A DNA stretch of 64,000 bases from Winogradskyella sp. KYW1333 (GCF_003335675.1 NZ_QPHL01000010.1:62001-126000); one strand, 5' to 3'. Positions 8,785 through 17,418 are shown, numbered from the stretch's first letter. Notes: generated by a model not told the origin, from the letters alone. Numbers and translations are program-made.

Positions 8785-9731
8785 AAATTATCCCAATTAT
8801 CGGTTCTGTAATTCTCTTCTTCTCCTTCTAAAATCTGAAGATAACTCTTATATCGAGAATACGACACTTCATCGTTTTCTAAGGCCTCTTTCACTGCACA
8901 TTTTGGCTCTTTTAAATGCAAACAGTTATTGAATTTACAGTCTTGTTTTAATGCAAAAAATTCAGGGAAATAATCTCCGACTTCCTCTGGATCCATGTCA
9001 ACCACACCGAATCCTTTAATTCCAGGAGTGTCAATAATCTTAGCATCAAAACTAAGGTCGAACATTTCCGCAAATGTAGTTGTGTGTTGGCCTTGCATGT
9101 GTTGCTGTGAAATTTTCTTCGTTTTTAAATCTAAAGAGGGTTCAATAGTATTTACCAGAGTTGATTTTCCAACACCGGAATGACCACTAAACATACTCAC
9201 TTTATTAACCATCAGGACTTTGACCTTATCGACATTCTCTGTTGTTGTCGCAGAAATACCAATACACTCGTAACCAATTTTACGGTATAAAGAAGCTAAA
9301 TATTTTACTTCCAATAGCTCTTCCTCATCATAAGTATCAATTTTATTGAATAATAGAATAGTTTTTACGGCATAAGCTTCTGCTGTAACTAAAAAACGAT
9401 CGATAAAACTTGTAAACGTCTGAGGATTATTAAGTGTTATTAAGAGAAACACCTGATCTATGTTTGAGGCAATTATATGGGTTTGTTTAGAAAGATTAAC
9501 TGATTTACGAATAATATAGTTTTTTCTTTCTTCTATTCGGTTAATTACTCCTGTATCCTCGTTATTTTTAGTCTCTAATTCAAATTGCACAATATCGCCA
9601 ACCGCAATTGGGTTTGTACTTTTAATTTCGGTAATTCTAAAACGGCCTTTTATTCTGCATTGGTAAAACTTACCATTTCTGGTTTTAACTGTATACCAGC
9701 TTCCTGTAGATTTATAAACCGTTCCGACCAT
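8781..9731 (-). CDS. rsgA: Ribosome small subunit-dependent GTPase A
   Basis: A circularly permuted GTPase that checks late maturation of the 30S subunit. It has an N-terminal OB fold, then G4 (NKID, residues 129-132), G1 (GHSGVGKST, 183-191) and G3 (DTPGIKGFG). A C-terminal zinc knuckle has Cys and His ligands in CKFNNCLHLKEPKC. The G4-before-G1 order is diagnostic. Its 316 residues are normal. It is the first gene of the rsgA-dtd-mazG-like-aroA run. Confidence 0.97.
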   Translation of the reverse strand: MVGTVYKSTGSWYTVKTRNGKFYQCRIKGRFRITEIKSTNPIAVGDIVQFELETKNNEDTGVINRIEERKNYIIRKSVNLSKQTHIIASNIDQVFLLITLNNPQTFTSFIDRFLVTAEAYAVKTILLFNKIDTYDEEELLEVKYLASLYRKIGYECIGISATTTENVDKVKVLMVNKVSMFSGHSGVGKSTLVNTIEPSLDLKTKKISQQHMQGQHTTTFAEMFDLSFDAKIIDTPGIKGFGVVDMDPEEVGDYFPEFFALKQDCKFNNCLHLKEPKCAVKEALENDEVSYSRYKSYLQILEGEEENYRTDNWDNL

Positions 9732-9810
9732 TGTTATTATTAATCATAACAAAGAAACAACAATTACGGAAAAAAGTCTTTAATTTTAAGCCTAAACTAA
9801 ATTATGTATT

Positions 9811-10293
9811 ATGAAACAAAAAAATTTAATTATTGGCTTACTCCTCGTTGGATTCATTTCGTTTTCGTTTATCAACAATGAAAAATCTTATGCTGAAGTT
9901 GAGTATAAAGTTGTGACGAGTGTTGAATCTATTGTACCAAATGGTTTAGGTAGGTCAAGATTAATTTCGTCTAATGTTACTAGAGACTATAGTGAATTCA
10001 CTTCTGAACGTTCTAGCAATAAAGACGAAGATGGCAGAAACAAGTCTAAACGTAGTGAAATTCGCGTTAAGGATTTTGAAGAAACAAAGCTATTGAACTT
10101 TTTCAACCTTGGTGGAATTAGATTTCAAAACATTGTGGCCAATGACGCTGTAATAAGCTCAAAACTCATTACTATGGCTAAAGATGGCTGGGAACTCGCA
10201 TTTGTAACCAGTAGCTCCGAAAGCGATGCTGGAAAAGGTGACGGACAGGGAATATTTGTTACTCGATATATATTTAAGCGTATTGCTCAATAA
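9811..10293 (+). CDS. Exported hypothetical protein (DUF4177-like)
   Basis: A 160-residue protein with an N-terminal signal anchor or signal peptide (NLIIGLLLVGFISFSFI). The mature part begins with EYKVVTSVESIVPNGLGRSR and ends with MAKDGWELAFVTSSSES and FVTRYIFKR. The pattern Y-K-V near the start plus GWEL and a final YIFKR strand resembles DUF4177-type small alpha/beta proteins, but here it is preceded by a signal sequence. Function is unknown. It is monocistronic, with a terminator shared with the convergent aromatic operon. Confidence 0.75.
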   Translation: MKQKNLIIGLLLVGFISFSFINNEKSYAEVEYKVVTSVESIVPNGLGRSRLISSNVTRDYSEFTSERSSNKDEDGRNKSKRSEIRVKDFEETKLLNFFNLGGIRFQNIVANDAVISSKLITMAKDGWELAFVTSSSESDAGKGDGQGIFVTRYIFKRIAQ

Positions 10294-10298
10294 TATTA

Positions 10299-10324
10299 AA
10301 AAGGCTCGCGTCTGCGAGCCTTTT
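10299..10324. terminator. Bidirectional terminator, end of aromatic operon
   Basis: AAAAGGCTCGC / GCGAGCCTTTT with a 4-base loop: an 11-bp stem with A/T tails on both sides, between convergent genes. Confidence 0.92.
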
Positions 10325-10336
10325 ATTTTAGTATTA

Positions 10337-11419
10337 TTAATGATTAATAATTTCTTTTTGATGGTTGATTGATTCTTGGTGTATTGCTTTGAACATACGC
10401 AATACAAATTCTTCACTAAGATTCTTTTCCTCACCTTCTAAAATCATTTTGCCTAGGATTTCGTTCCAACGTTTAGATTGTAATACGGCCACGTTGTGGT
10501 CCTTTTTCAATTGACCAATTGCATCTGCAACTTGCATACGCTTGCCCAATATTTCTATTAATTGATGGTCAATAACATCAATCTTGGTTCTAAGTGTATT
10601 GATCTTATTGTTAAAAACGGCATCATCATCTGTTTCTTTTCTTATCCTTAAATCTTCTGTGTACTGAATAAGCACTTCAGGTGTAATTTGCTGTGCAGCA
10701 TCACTCCAAGCATTATCGGGATCGTGATGCGATTCAATCATTAATCCATCATAATTTAAGTCTAAAGCTGTCTGACTAAGATCAAAAATGATATCACGTC
10801 TACCTGCAATATGTGATGGATCTAAAATTAATGGTAAATCAGGAAAACGGTTTTGTAAATCTACCGCGATTTGCCATTCTGGGTTGTTTCTATAACGTGT
10901 TTTTTCGTAAGTAGAGAATCCTCTATGAATTACACCCAGGTTTTTCACATCCGCTGTATAAAAACGCTCTACTGCTCCCAACCATAATGATAAATCTGGG
11001 TTTACTGGGTTTTTAATTAAAACAGGTTTATCTGTTCCTTTTAATGCTTCTGCAATCTCTTGTACTATAAAAGGACTTACAGTAGTTCTAGCACCAATCC
11101 ATAGGATATCTACGTCATGTTTTAAAGCAAGCTCCACATGGTTTGGGTTAGCAACCTCAGTTGTAATCATCATTCCAGTTTCCTGCTTAGCTTTTTGAAG
11201 CCATTTTAATCCTAGGGCACCTACACCTTCAAAATTTCCTGGACGCGTTCTTGGTTTCCAAATTCCTGCTCTATATACGGTGGCATCACTATCCTTTAAT
11301 TGATGAGCAATGTTTAATACTTGTTGTTCTGTTTCCGCACTACATGGTCCTGCTATAACTAGTGGATGATCTAAGTTAAAAGCGTCTAACCAATTCCTTA
11401 ATTCTTTCTTGTTTTCCAT
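10337..11419 (-). CDS. Bifunctional DAHP synthase / chorismate mutase (type II)
   Basis: Two domains in 360 residues. Residues about 1-265 are a type I beta DAHP synthase, joining PEP and erythrose 4-phosphate (VIAGPCSAE, GIWKPRTRPGNFEGVG, LIKNPVNPD, LILDPSHIAGRR). Residues about 272-355 are an AroQ chorismate mutase helix bundle (LRTKIDVIDHQLIEILGKRM, VADAIGQLKK). It covers the first step of the pathway and the branch toward prephenate. It is the last gene of the pheA-aminotransferase-tyrA operon, 27 bases after tyrA. It is probably controlled by the attenuator before pheA; the CM domain may also mediate allosteric control of the synthase, as in the Bacillus-type fusion. Confidence 0.95.
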   Translation of the reverse strand: MENKKELRNWLDAFNLDHPLVIAGPCSAETEQQVLNIAHQLKDSDATVYRAGIWKPRTRPGNFEGVGALGLKWLQKAKQETGMMITTEVANPNHVELALKHDVDILWIGARTTVSPFIVQEIAEALKGTDKPVLIKNPVNPDLSLWLGAVERFYTADVKNLGVIHRGFSTYEKTRYRNNPEWQIAVDLQNRFPDLPLILDPSHIAGRRDIIFDLSQTALDLNYDGLMIESHHDPDNAWSDAAQQITPEVLIQYTEDLRIRKETDDDAVFNNKINTLRTKIDVIDHQLIEILGKRMQVADAIGQLKKDHNVAVLQSKRWNEILGKMILEGEEKNLSEEFVLRMFKAIHQESINHQKEIINH

Positions 11420-11446
11420 TTTGTTGTTAATCTCTTCTTCTAGATT

Positions 11447-12298
11447 TTATTTTATTCCGTTTAATATGTGTTGTATATGGTTTGTTTCTTCCATTTCTTT
11501 ATATACTGCCTCAAAGTCTTCATCTTCCATTAGCTTTTTAAAGTGCTTTAGATTTGAAATATATTCTTCTAGGGTTTCAATTACATTGGTTTTGTTCTGT
11601 TCAAAAATTGGTGTCCACATAGCAGGTGAACTTTTTGCCAATCGCACAGTACTTTCAAATCCGCTGCCTGCCATATCAAAAATATCTCTTTCGTTCTTCT
11701 CTTTTTCAATTACTGTTTTACCTAACATAAAAGAACTTATATGAGATAAATGTGATACGTATGCGATATGCTTATCATGTGCTTTAGGATTCATATAGCG
11801 AATTCTCATACCTAAATCTGAAAATAAATTCAGGGCTTTTTCCTGTAACTTAAACGCTGTGTCCTCTACTTCGCAAATGATATTTGTTTTATTTTTATAT
11901 AGTCCTTTAATGGCCGCCTTAGGTCCAGAAAACTCAGTACCCGCAATTGGATGTGCTGCTAAATAATTTCTGCGTTTAGGATGATTCTTTACCTCTAAAC
12001 AAATATCCTCTTTTGTAGAACCGGCATCAAAAACAATAGTTTCATCTGAAATATTATCTAAGACTTCTGGCAATACTTTAATAGTGGTATCAACCGGAAT
12101 TGCTAATACTGCCATTTCCGCATTTTTCAATTCTGTAATAGTAGCTTTTTTATCTATTACGCCTAATTCTAATGCCTGTTGAATATGAACTTCATTATTG
12201 TCTATACCATAAACAGTACAATTTGGGTACAGCGCCTTAATATCTAAAGCAAAACTTCCTCCAATTAACCCAACTCCTATGACATAAAAATTATTCAT
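11447..12298 (-). CDS. tyrA: Prephenate dehydrogenase
   Basis: Oxidative decarboxylation of prephenate to 4-hydroxyphenylpyruvate for tyrosine. The Rossmann motif is GVGLIGGSFALDI (residues 8-20). The catalytic region includes HPIAGTEFSGPKAA (His of the HPxAG motif) and the helical C-terminal domain has YVSHLSHISSFML and AGSGFESTVRLAKSSP. At 283 residues it is a dehydrogenase-only form without ACT or chorismate mutase domains. It is 5 bases downstream of the aminotransferase gene. Confidence 0.95.
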   Translation of the reverse strand: MNNFYVIGVGLIGGSFALDIKALYPNCTVYGIDNNEVHIQQALELGVIDKKATITELKNAEMAVLAIPVDTTIKVLPEVLDNISDETIVFDAGSTKEDICLEVKNHPKRRNYLAAHPIAGTEFSGPKAAIKGLYKNKTNIICEVEDTAFKLQEKALNLFSDLGMRIRYMNPKAHDKHIAYVSHLSHISSFMLGKTVIEKEKNERDIFDMAGSGFESTVRLAKSSPAMWTPIFEQNKTNVIETLEEYISNLKHFKKLMEDEDFEAVYKEMEETNHIQHILNGIK

Positions 12299-12303
12299 AA
12301 TCT

Positions 12304-13446
12304 TTATACTCTTGCAATTGCTTCTTTAATTATATCTTCTGAGGCACATAACGAAAATCTAATATATCCTTCACCATTACTACCAAAGACCGTACCTGGA
12401 GTAATAAACACAGAATGTTTCTTTAAGATTAAATCTGTGAATTCTTCAGATTTAACATGTGGTGGCAATTTTGCCCAAACAAACATTCCTGCTGAATCGT
12501 CATCGTAAGTGCAGTTTAATTCGGTTGCCAATTTCCAGATTAGCTCTCTTCGTTGTTGGTAAACACTATTTAAACTTACATACCAAAGATCAGAGCATTT
12601 GAGTGCTTCAATCGCTCCTTTTTGTACACCATAGAACATCCCAGAATCCATATTACTTTTAACCTTAAGTACAGCTTGAACAAAATCGTAATTCCCAACT
12701 AACATGCCGACTCTCCATCCTGCCATATTAAAGGTTTTGCTCAATGAATTTAATTCTAAACAAACATCCTTGGCATTACGATAACGCATTATACTTATTG
12801 GTTTATCATTAAGTACAAAACTGTATGGATTATCATTAACAATTAATATATCATGACGCTTCCCAAAGGCAATTACCTCATCATAAAACTTATTTGTTGC
12901 TTTAGCGCCAGTTGGCATATGCGGATAGCTAATCCACATAATTTTAACTTTACTTAAGTCCAAGCGTTCTAATGCAATGAAATCTGGAAGCCAGTGATTT
13001 TCTTCAATTAAATCATAATAAACTGGCTTTGCTTGTAATAATTTGGTAACTGCTGCATATGTTGGATATCCAGGATTTGGGATTAACACTTCATCGCCAG
13101 AGTTTAAAAATGCCATTGAAATATGCATTATACCTTCCTTACTTCCTAAAAGAGGAAGCACCTCCGTTTGTGCACTAAGGTTAACCTTATATCTGTTTCT
13201 ATAGAAATTTGCAATTTCAGTTCTTAACTCTGGTAAACCTTGGTAACTCTGGTATTTGTGAGCCCCTTCATCTAACAAACTATCTTGAAGTACAATAGTA
13301 GCTTTATGAGGTGGTTCTAAATCAGGACTACCTATACCAAGATTGATAATTGGTTTACCTTGTGACTTTAAAAACGCAACTTCCCTCAGTTTTTTTGAGA
13401 AATAGTATTCTTCTACGTTCTTTAATCGATCTGCTACTTCAATCAT
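12304..13446 (-). CDS. PLP-dependent aminotransferase, class I/II (probable aromatic aminotransferase)
   Basis: A fold-type I aminotransferase of 380 residues. The PLP-binding Lys is in LNSLSKTFNMAGWRVGML, the Asn/Asp pair around NDNPYSF is present, and the Arg for the substrate carboxylate is in GYIRFSLCASED. Lying between pheA and tyrA, it most likely converts phenylpyruvate and 4-hydroxyphenylpyruvate to Phe and Tyr. That specificity is inferred from the operon; sequence alone would also allow an aspartate- or LL-DAP-type enzyme. Its start overlaps the pheA stop by 4 bases. Confidence 0.88.
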   Translation of the reverse strand: MIEVADRLKNVEEYYFSKKLREVAFLKSQGKPIINLGIGSPDLEPPHKATIVLQDSLLDEGAHKYQSYQGLPELRTEIANFYRNRYKVNLSAQTEVLPLLGSKEGIMHISMAFLNSGDEVLIPNPGYPTYAAVTKLLQAKPVYYDLIEENHWLPDFIALERLDLSKVKIMWISYPHMPTGAKATNKFYDEVIAFGKRHDILIVNDNPYSFVLNDKPISIMRYRNAKDVCLELNSLSKTFNMAGWRVGMLVGNYDFVQAVLKVKSNMDSGMFYGVQKGAIEALKCSDLWYVSLNSVYQQRRELIWKLATELNCTYDDDSAGMFVWAKLPPHVKSEEFTDLILKKHSVFITPGTVFGSNGEGYIRFSLCASEDIIKEAIARV

Positions 13447-14270
13447 AATCTTGCATTTTTATATTCACCCAATATTTTAAAATCATCAGCCATTAATGCT
13501 ATTATGGATTTAGCCTTTTCGTAGTCTTTATATTCATCAAAAGTAACATCTACAAAAAAGGCATACTTCCATGGTGTATCTATTTTTGGTAAGGATTGTA
13601 TTTTTGTTAAATTAAGCTTACAATCGCTCATAACATTAAGTATAGTAGCCAAACTGCCACGTTTATGGTCCAAAATAAACTTTAAGGAAGCCTTATTGAG
13701 CATCTTTTCGTTTGCTTCTGGACTTTCGCGTTTTACAATTACAAACCTTGTCTCATTATGCTTTATAGTTTGAATACTCTCAGCCAAAACATTTAAACCA
13801 AACATTAAGGCAGCATTCTTACTAGCAATAGCCGCAATGCCGAATATCTTATCTTCAGATATTTGTTTTGCAACATCAGCAGTATCTTTTGCTTCAACCA
13901 ATTTTATATGTGGGTGTTTTTTTAAAAACACTTTGCACTGCAAAAGTGCCATGGGGTGCGAGTGCACCTCTTTAATATCATTAATCGTTTGTCCATCTAA
14001 GGCCATTAAACTATGTTGAATATCTAAAAAATATTCACCTACAATTTTAAGATCGTGCTTATCTATTAACGCATAGTTGGGTAATATAGATCCTGCAATA
14101 GAGTTCTCTAATGCCATAACGATATCATCTGCCTTACCATTTAATAAACTATCTACAGCACTATCAAAAGACATGCATTCAATTACATTATTACTTCCAT
14201 TAAAATAATGCTGAACCACTTCGTGATGAAATGAACCTCTAATTCCTTGTATTGCTATTGGCTTGCTCAT
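13443..14270 (-). CDS. pheA: Prephenate dehydratase with ACT domain
   Basis: Converts prephenate to phenylpyruvate. The periplasmic-binding-protein-like catalytic domain shows IQGIRGSFHHEVVQHYF at the N-terminus, ALENSIAGSI, and the TRF motif (HNETRFVIV). The ACT domain follows from about residue 195 (LDHKRGSLATILNVMSDCKL, LTKIQSLPK with the ESRP-like site changed to SLPK, WKYAFFVDV) and would bind Phe for feedback inhibition. The length of 275 residues is normal. It is the first enzyme gene of the operon; a terminator ends only 3 bases before its ATG and an aromatic-rich leader ORF lies further upstream. Confidence 0.95.
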   Translation of the reverse strand: MSKPIAIQGIRGSFHHEVVQHYFNGSNNVIECMSFDSAVDSLLNGKADDIVMALENSIAGSILPNYALIDKHDLKIVGEYFLDIQHSLMALDGQTINDIKEVHSHPMALLQCKVFLKKHPHIKLVEAKDTADVAKQISEDKIFGIAAIASKNAALMFGLNVLAESIQTIKHNETRFVIVKRESPEANEKMLNKASLKFILDHKRGSLATILNVMSDCKLNLTKIQSLPKIDTPWKYAFFVDVTFDEYKDYEKAKSIIALMADDFKILGEYKNARL

Positions 14271-14273
14271 AAC

Positions 14274-14301
14274 AAAAAAGTCTCGACCAAATCGAGACTT
14301 T
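14274..14301 (-). terminator. Attenuator terminator of the pheA operon
   Basis: Minus strand: AAAGTCTCGA (14301-14292), a 5-base loop TTTGG, TCGAGACTTT (14286-14277), then more T. A 10-bp stem with a T tail sits between the leader peptide and pheA. Its 5' arm can alternatively pair with 14336-14329 (CGAGGCTT), giving an antiterminator of 8 bp with one G-U. Confidence 0.9.
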
Positions 14302-14326
14302 CATAATTATATTTTATTAAAACATA

Positions 14327-14407
14327 CTAAGCCTCGTTTCTTTTGCTAAAAAAGAAATAAAACCAGCTATAATATGTTTTAAATGTATTCATTGTTATAA
14401 TTCTCAT
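14327..14407 (-). CDS. Aromatic-rich leader peptide of the pheA operon attenuator
   Basis: A 26-codon ORF from ATG at 14407 (or ATG at 14392, giving 21 codons) to TAG at 14329-14327. The core reads FKTYYSWFYFFFSKRNEA: nine aromatic residues (5 Phe, 3 Tyr, 1 Trp) in 26, with five in a row after Trp15. It lies 56 bases upstream of pheA and immediately before the antiterminator arm, which its stop codon overlaps. The layout is that of a transcription attenuation leader: stalling at scarce Phe/Tyr codons would leave the arm 14336-14329 free to block the terminator. Too short for standard gene finders. Confidence 0.88.
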   Translation of the reverse strand: MRIITMNTFKTYYSWFYFFFSKRNEA

Positions 14408-14517
14408 GCTAAAGTAATTAATATTTTTACAAATAAAAATAAGAGCCTTTTTTTTTGAATATTAATATCAAGAATTAAAGAATTGTCAATATTTAGGCTA
14501 CAATATTATAGAATACC

Positions 14518-14525
14518 TATTTTTG
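14518..14525 (+). promoter_or_regulatory. Bacteroidota -7 element of gldA
   Basis: TATTTTTG is an exact TAnnTTTG match, 17 bases before the gldA ATG. A weak TTTA at 14492-14495 is a possible -33 partner. Confidence 0.45.
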
Positions 14526-14542
14526 AAAAAATAAACTGAAAA

Positions 14543-15436
14543 ATGTCTATTGAAGTAATTAATATATCCAAGTATTACAAGGAGCAAAAAGCGCTCAACA
14601 ATGTCTCCTTTAAAGTTAAAGATGCTGAAATCGTTGGATTTCTAGGACCAAATGGTGCTGGAAAATCGACTATGATGAAGATCTTAACCACCTATATTAA
14701 TGCAAATGAAGGCAGTGCGATGGTCAATGGTCATGATGTTTGTATTGACAAGAAAATTGTACAGCAAAGTGTTGGATATTTACCAGAGCACAATCCATTA
14801 TATACAGATTTGTATGTTAAAGAATACTTAGATTTTAATGCTAATGTATACGGTACGCCAAAATCGAGAATAAATGAAGTGATTGAACTCACAGGGTTAA
14901 CACCAGAAGCTCATAAAAAAATAGGGCAGCTTTCTAAAGGTTATCGCCAACGCGTTGGATTGGCCAATGCCTTATTGCACAACCCAGATGTTTTAATACT
15001 CGATGAACCGACCACAGGATTAGACCCTAATCAGCTCGTTGAAATCAGAAATTTAATTAAGTCTATCGGCAAAGAGAAAACTGTATTTCTTTCTACACAT
15101 ATTATGCAAGAGGTTGAAGCCATGTGCGATAGGGTGATAATTATTAATAAAGGAGAAGTTGTTGCAGATAAATATCTCAAAGAGTTGAGGGACGGACAAG
15201 AACAAATAGTTATTGTCGAATTTGATTATAGGGTTGAAGAAGCTTTTTTATTGAAATTACCAATGGTAAAATCAGTAAAAAACCCAAACGGTTTTGTGTA
15301 TGAAATTACCTTCTCTACCGAAGAAGACATGAGGTCACATGTTTTTGATTTTGCTCATGATAACGATCTTAGGATTTTACAGTTAAATCAAAAAAATACA
15401 AGTTTAGAAAGTCTCTTTAGGGAGCTAACTAGTTGA
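14543..15436 (+). CDS. gldA: Gliding-motility ABC transporter ATPase GldA
   Basis: The cytoplasmic ATPase of the GldA-GldF-GldG ABC transporter required for flavobacterial gliding. Walker A is GPNGAGKST (about residues 35-43), the signature is LSKGYRQR, Walker B is VLILDEPTTGLDP, and the switch His is in STHIMQEVEAMC. The 297-residue length and the MSIEVINISKYYKEQKALNN start match GldA specifically rather than generic ABC-2 ATPases. GldF and GldG are not adjacent, as is usual in this family. Its 3' end overlaps the convergent GIN-domain gene by 8 bases. Confidence 0.9.
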   Translation: MSIEVINISKYYKEQKALNNVSFKVKDAEIVGFLGPNGAGKSTMMKILTTYINANEGSAMVNGHDVCIDKKIVQQSVGYLPEHNPLYTDLYVKEYLDFNANVYGTPKSRINEVIELTGLTPEAHKKIGQLSKGYRQRVGLANALLHNPDVLILDEPTTGLDPNQLVEIRNLIKSIGKEKTVFLSTHIMQEVEAMCDRVIIINKGEVVADKYLKELRDGQEQIVIVEFDYRVEEAFLLKLPMVKSVKNPNGFVYEITFSTEEDMRSHVFDFAHDNDLRILQLNQKNTSLESLFRELTS

Positions 15437-16172
15437 AAATTAAATCTCCTGTATAAATAATTTCAACATCAACAATAGGAGGCTCATTAACAGATATTAC
15501 ATTTCCTGTTCCCCTTATTATACCAGTTAAAGATTGTTGTGGATTAACAATAATATCATTACTCCCTCTATGACTAATTTGTACATTTTGAGCAATTAAA
15601 TCCTCCCCTTCAAAGCGCCCAGATCCTGCAAAAAATCCAACAAATAACTCGTCTACTTCACCATCTAAATAAAAGAACGAAATATTATTAGATATAACGG
15701 AAAGATTTTGTGAGTCAAGACTTAATCTAAAATCACCAACTGTAAATTCACCTTCACCATTAAAATCTTCAGATAACAATGTTAAGTCATCAAAGTTTAA
15801 AATACCATTAGACGACACATCATATTGTGAGGATGTTCTTATCTCAGTTATACTAGGTGCTTCCACAAAAACTTTTGTAATACCAAAATCTCTAATATAA
15901 TTACAAGTGTTATTATCGGTTAATACTAATCTATCTCCAATAACTTCGATCTCAACATCATTAATTAAGTTTTCACCTGTTTCTACTGTTACCTTAAAAT
16001 CGGGCGCTTCCTTAATGACTAATTCTATATCTCTATTTACTAATATTTGATCAAAACTGTTCACATCAATTTCTACCTGTATAATGTCACCCGAAGTTTG
16101 AAAACAATCATTAGCATCTTCGCTATTACAAGCGAATACTAATAGACTTAATATGTAACCTATTTTTTTCAT
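15429..16172 (-). CDS. Lipoprotein with head GIN (DUF2807) beta-helix domain
   Basis: A 247-residue protein. The lipobox LLVFAC puts the acylated Cys at residue 15 (followed by N-S-E-D). The rest is a repetitive beta-rich putative auto-transporter adhesin head, the GIN domain (FDQILVNRDIELVIKEAP, LIAQNVQISHRGSNDIIVNP, TGIIRGTGNVISV). The function of the family is unknown; a cell-surface or periplasmic structural role is assumed. It overlaps the upstream outer membrane gene by 4 bases, so the two are translated together. Confidence 0.85.
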   Translation of the reverse strand: MKKIGYILSLLVFACNSEDANDCFQTSGDIIQVEIDVNSFDQILVNRDIELVIKEAPDFKVTVETGENLINDVEIEVIGDRLVLTDNNTCNYIRDFGITKVFVEAPSITEIRTSSQYDVSSNGILNFDDLTLLSEDFNGEGEFTVGDFRLSLDSQNLSVISNNISFFYLDGEVDELFVGFFAGSGRFEGEDLIAQNVQISHRGSNDIIVNPQQSLTGIIRGTGNVISVNEPPIVDVEIIYTGDLIFN

Positions 16173-17263
16173 AATCTAACACCTATACCCAATTCTACAG
16201 CTTCGGCCTTCGCACCATGTGATTTTAATGTTACCGCTGCAAAAAACTTATTTCTAAAATATCTTTTCAAACCTATTCTAATATAGGTTCGGCCTTCAAA
16301 ATCAAATGGATAATATACATAATAACCAAGTTGTGTTTCAATTGACATTCTGTTTATAAATAACTCATGTCCTACAAAAAGCCCAACTCTTTTATAATCC
16401 TCATCTCCGCTCACATTTTCTTCTGGAAATGACACAGATTGATAATAAATTAATTCTTTAAGAAAATTTGAGAAAAATGCATCTACCCCAAACTGAACAG
16501 CACTTGTGTGACTTAATCGTTTATCTGCATAAGCAGACAAAATATAAAACGGAAATTGCCCACTACCTATTACATCACTCTGGTTAATCCCAGATCTAAA
16601 GGCTATATTAAATCTAATTGGTTCTGTAAATTTTTCCTCATCCAAATTCTCTATGTATTCCTTTTCAATTTCGGCCAAATTATAGGTTACACCTACATTG
16701 AATGCAATGGTATTTATACTTGTATTTGGTGCTTTTACATTAGCATTAGAATAGTGTATTAATGATAAACCTCCTTGTATCCCAAAGTGCTTGAATAGGT
16801 TTTCCTTTTTATAATTAACCATTAAGTAAGTTGAACTTAAAAGTCTTGTGCCGAAAGCTATATTTTTGGGATTGTCAATTTTATCATAGGGATTGGTTGT
16901 GTAAGCTAATCCTTGTGCAATTCTAAGGGTAAGGTTCCGCTTAAAAAAATAAAAATTATAATGCGCATATAACCCAAAGTTATTACCCAATCTTTCATCA
17001 ACTAAATCCTGATAAATGAATGACGCACCGTAATCAGGATAATTAAATCGTTGTTCCCACGCTTCTTCTCCATAGGTCTTTTTATTCCAACTAAATATAA
17101 AGCCTTGTGGTCTCCCAGATATCAAATGAAGTATATCAGTATTATGAAGCGCAATATTGCCTGAGAAATAATTTAAATCAAAATATGTATTAGAAGTTTT
17201 GTCTACTTGAGAAAAGCCAAAAAAACAATATAATATAAAAAGGTAGCTAAGCCTTTGCCTCAT
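16169..17263 (-). CDS. PagL-like acyloxyacyl hydrolase family outer membrane protein
   Basis: 364 residues with a signal peptide (LSYLFILYCFFGFS) and alternating aromatic beta strands of an outer membrane barrel. The segment GLSLIHYSNANVKAPN contains the His170-x-Ser172 pair that corresponds to the catalytic His-x-Ser of lipid A 3-O-deacylase PagL. The third PagL residue (Glu) seems to be replaced: Asn184 lies at the equivalent spacing, so activity is uncertain. It is about twice the size of PagL, as is common for flavobacterial members, with extra strands on both sides. It is translationally coupled to the GIN-domain lipoprotein. Confidence 0.7.
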   Translation of the reverse strand: MRQRLSYLFILYCFFGFSQVDKTSNTYFDLNYFSGNIALHNTDILHLISGRPQGFIFSWNKKTYGEEAWEQRFNYPDYGASFIYQDLVDERLGNNFGLYAHYNFYFFKRNLTLRIAQGLAYTTNPYDKIDNPKNIAFGTRLLSSTYLMVNYKKENLFKHFGIQGGLSLIHYSNANVKAPNTSINTIAFNVGVTYNLAEIEKEYIENLDEEKFTEPIRFNIAFRSGINQSDVIGSGQFPFYILSAYADKRLSHTSAVQFGVDAFFSNFLKELIYYQSVSFPEENVSGDEDYKRVGLFVGHELFINRMSIETQLGYYVYYPFDFEGRTYIRIGLKRYFRNKFFAAVTLKSHGAKAEAVELGIGVRL

Positions 17264-17347
17264 AAACTTGTAATTGACCGTAAAAATAATTGTTTTTATT
17301 TAAGAGTATCTTAAGCAATTAAGGTTTTCTGTTTACATTTTAATATG

Positions 17348-17355
17348 TATTTTTG
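17348..17355 (+). promoter_or_regulatory. Bacteroidota -7 element of metK
   Basis: TATTTTTG is an exact TAnnTTTG match. Transcription would begin near 17361, just upstream of the riboswitch P1 stem, leaving a leader of about 105 bases. Confidence 0.55.
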
Positions 17356-17368
17356 CTCATCAAAATTA

Positions 17369-17418
17369 GAGGAATGATTTGACTGATTGCAACCTCGGGA
17401 AAAAATGCTAAAGACAGT
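17369..17418 (+). promoter_or_regulatory. SAM-II-type riboswitch upstream of metK
   Basis: P1 is GAGG (17369-17372) with CCTC (17393-17396). The loop has the conserved core TGATTTGACTGATTGCAA (17375-17392). After P1 comes an A-rich stretch and TGCTAAAG (17406-17413). The H-type pseudoknot is ACTG (17382-17385) with CAGT (17415-17418). These are the conserved blocks and topology of the SAM-II (SAM-alpha) aptamer; SAM-V is a close relative and cannot be fully excluded. The gene downstream makes SAM, so feedback repression is the expected logic. Confidence 0.85.
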
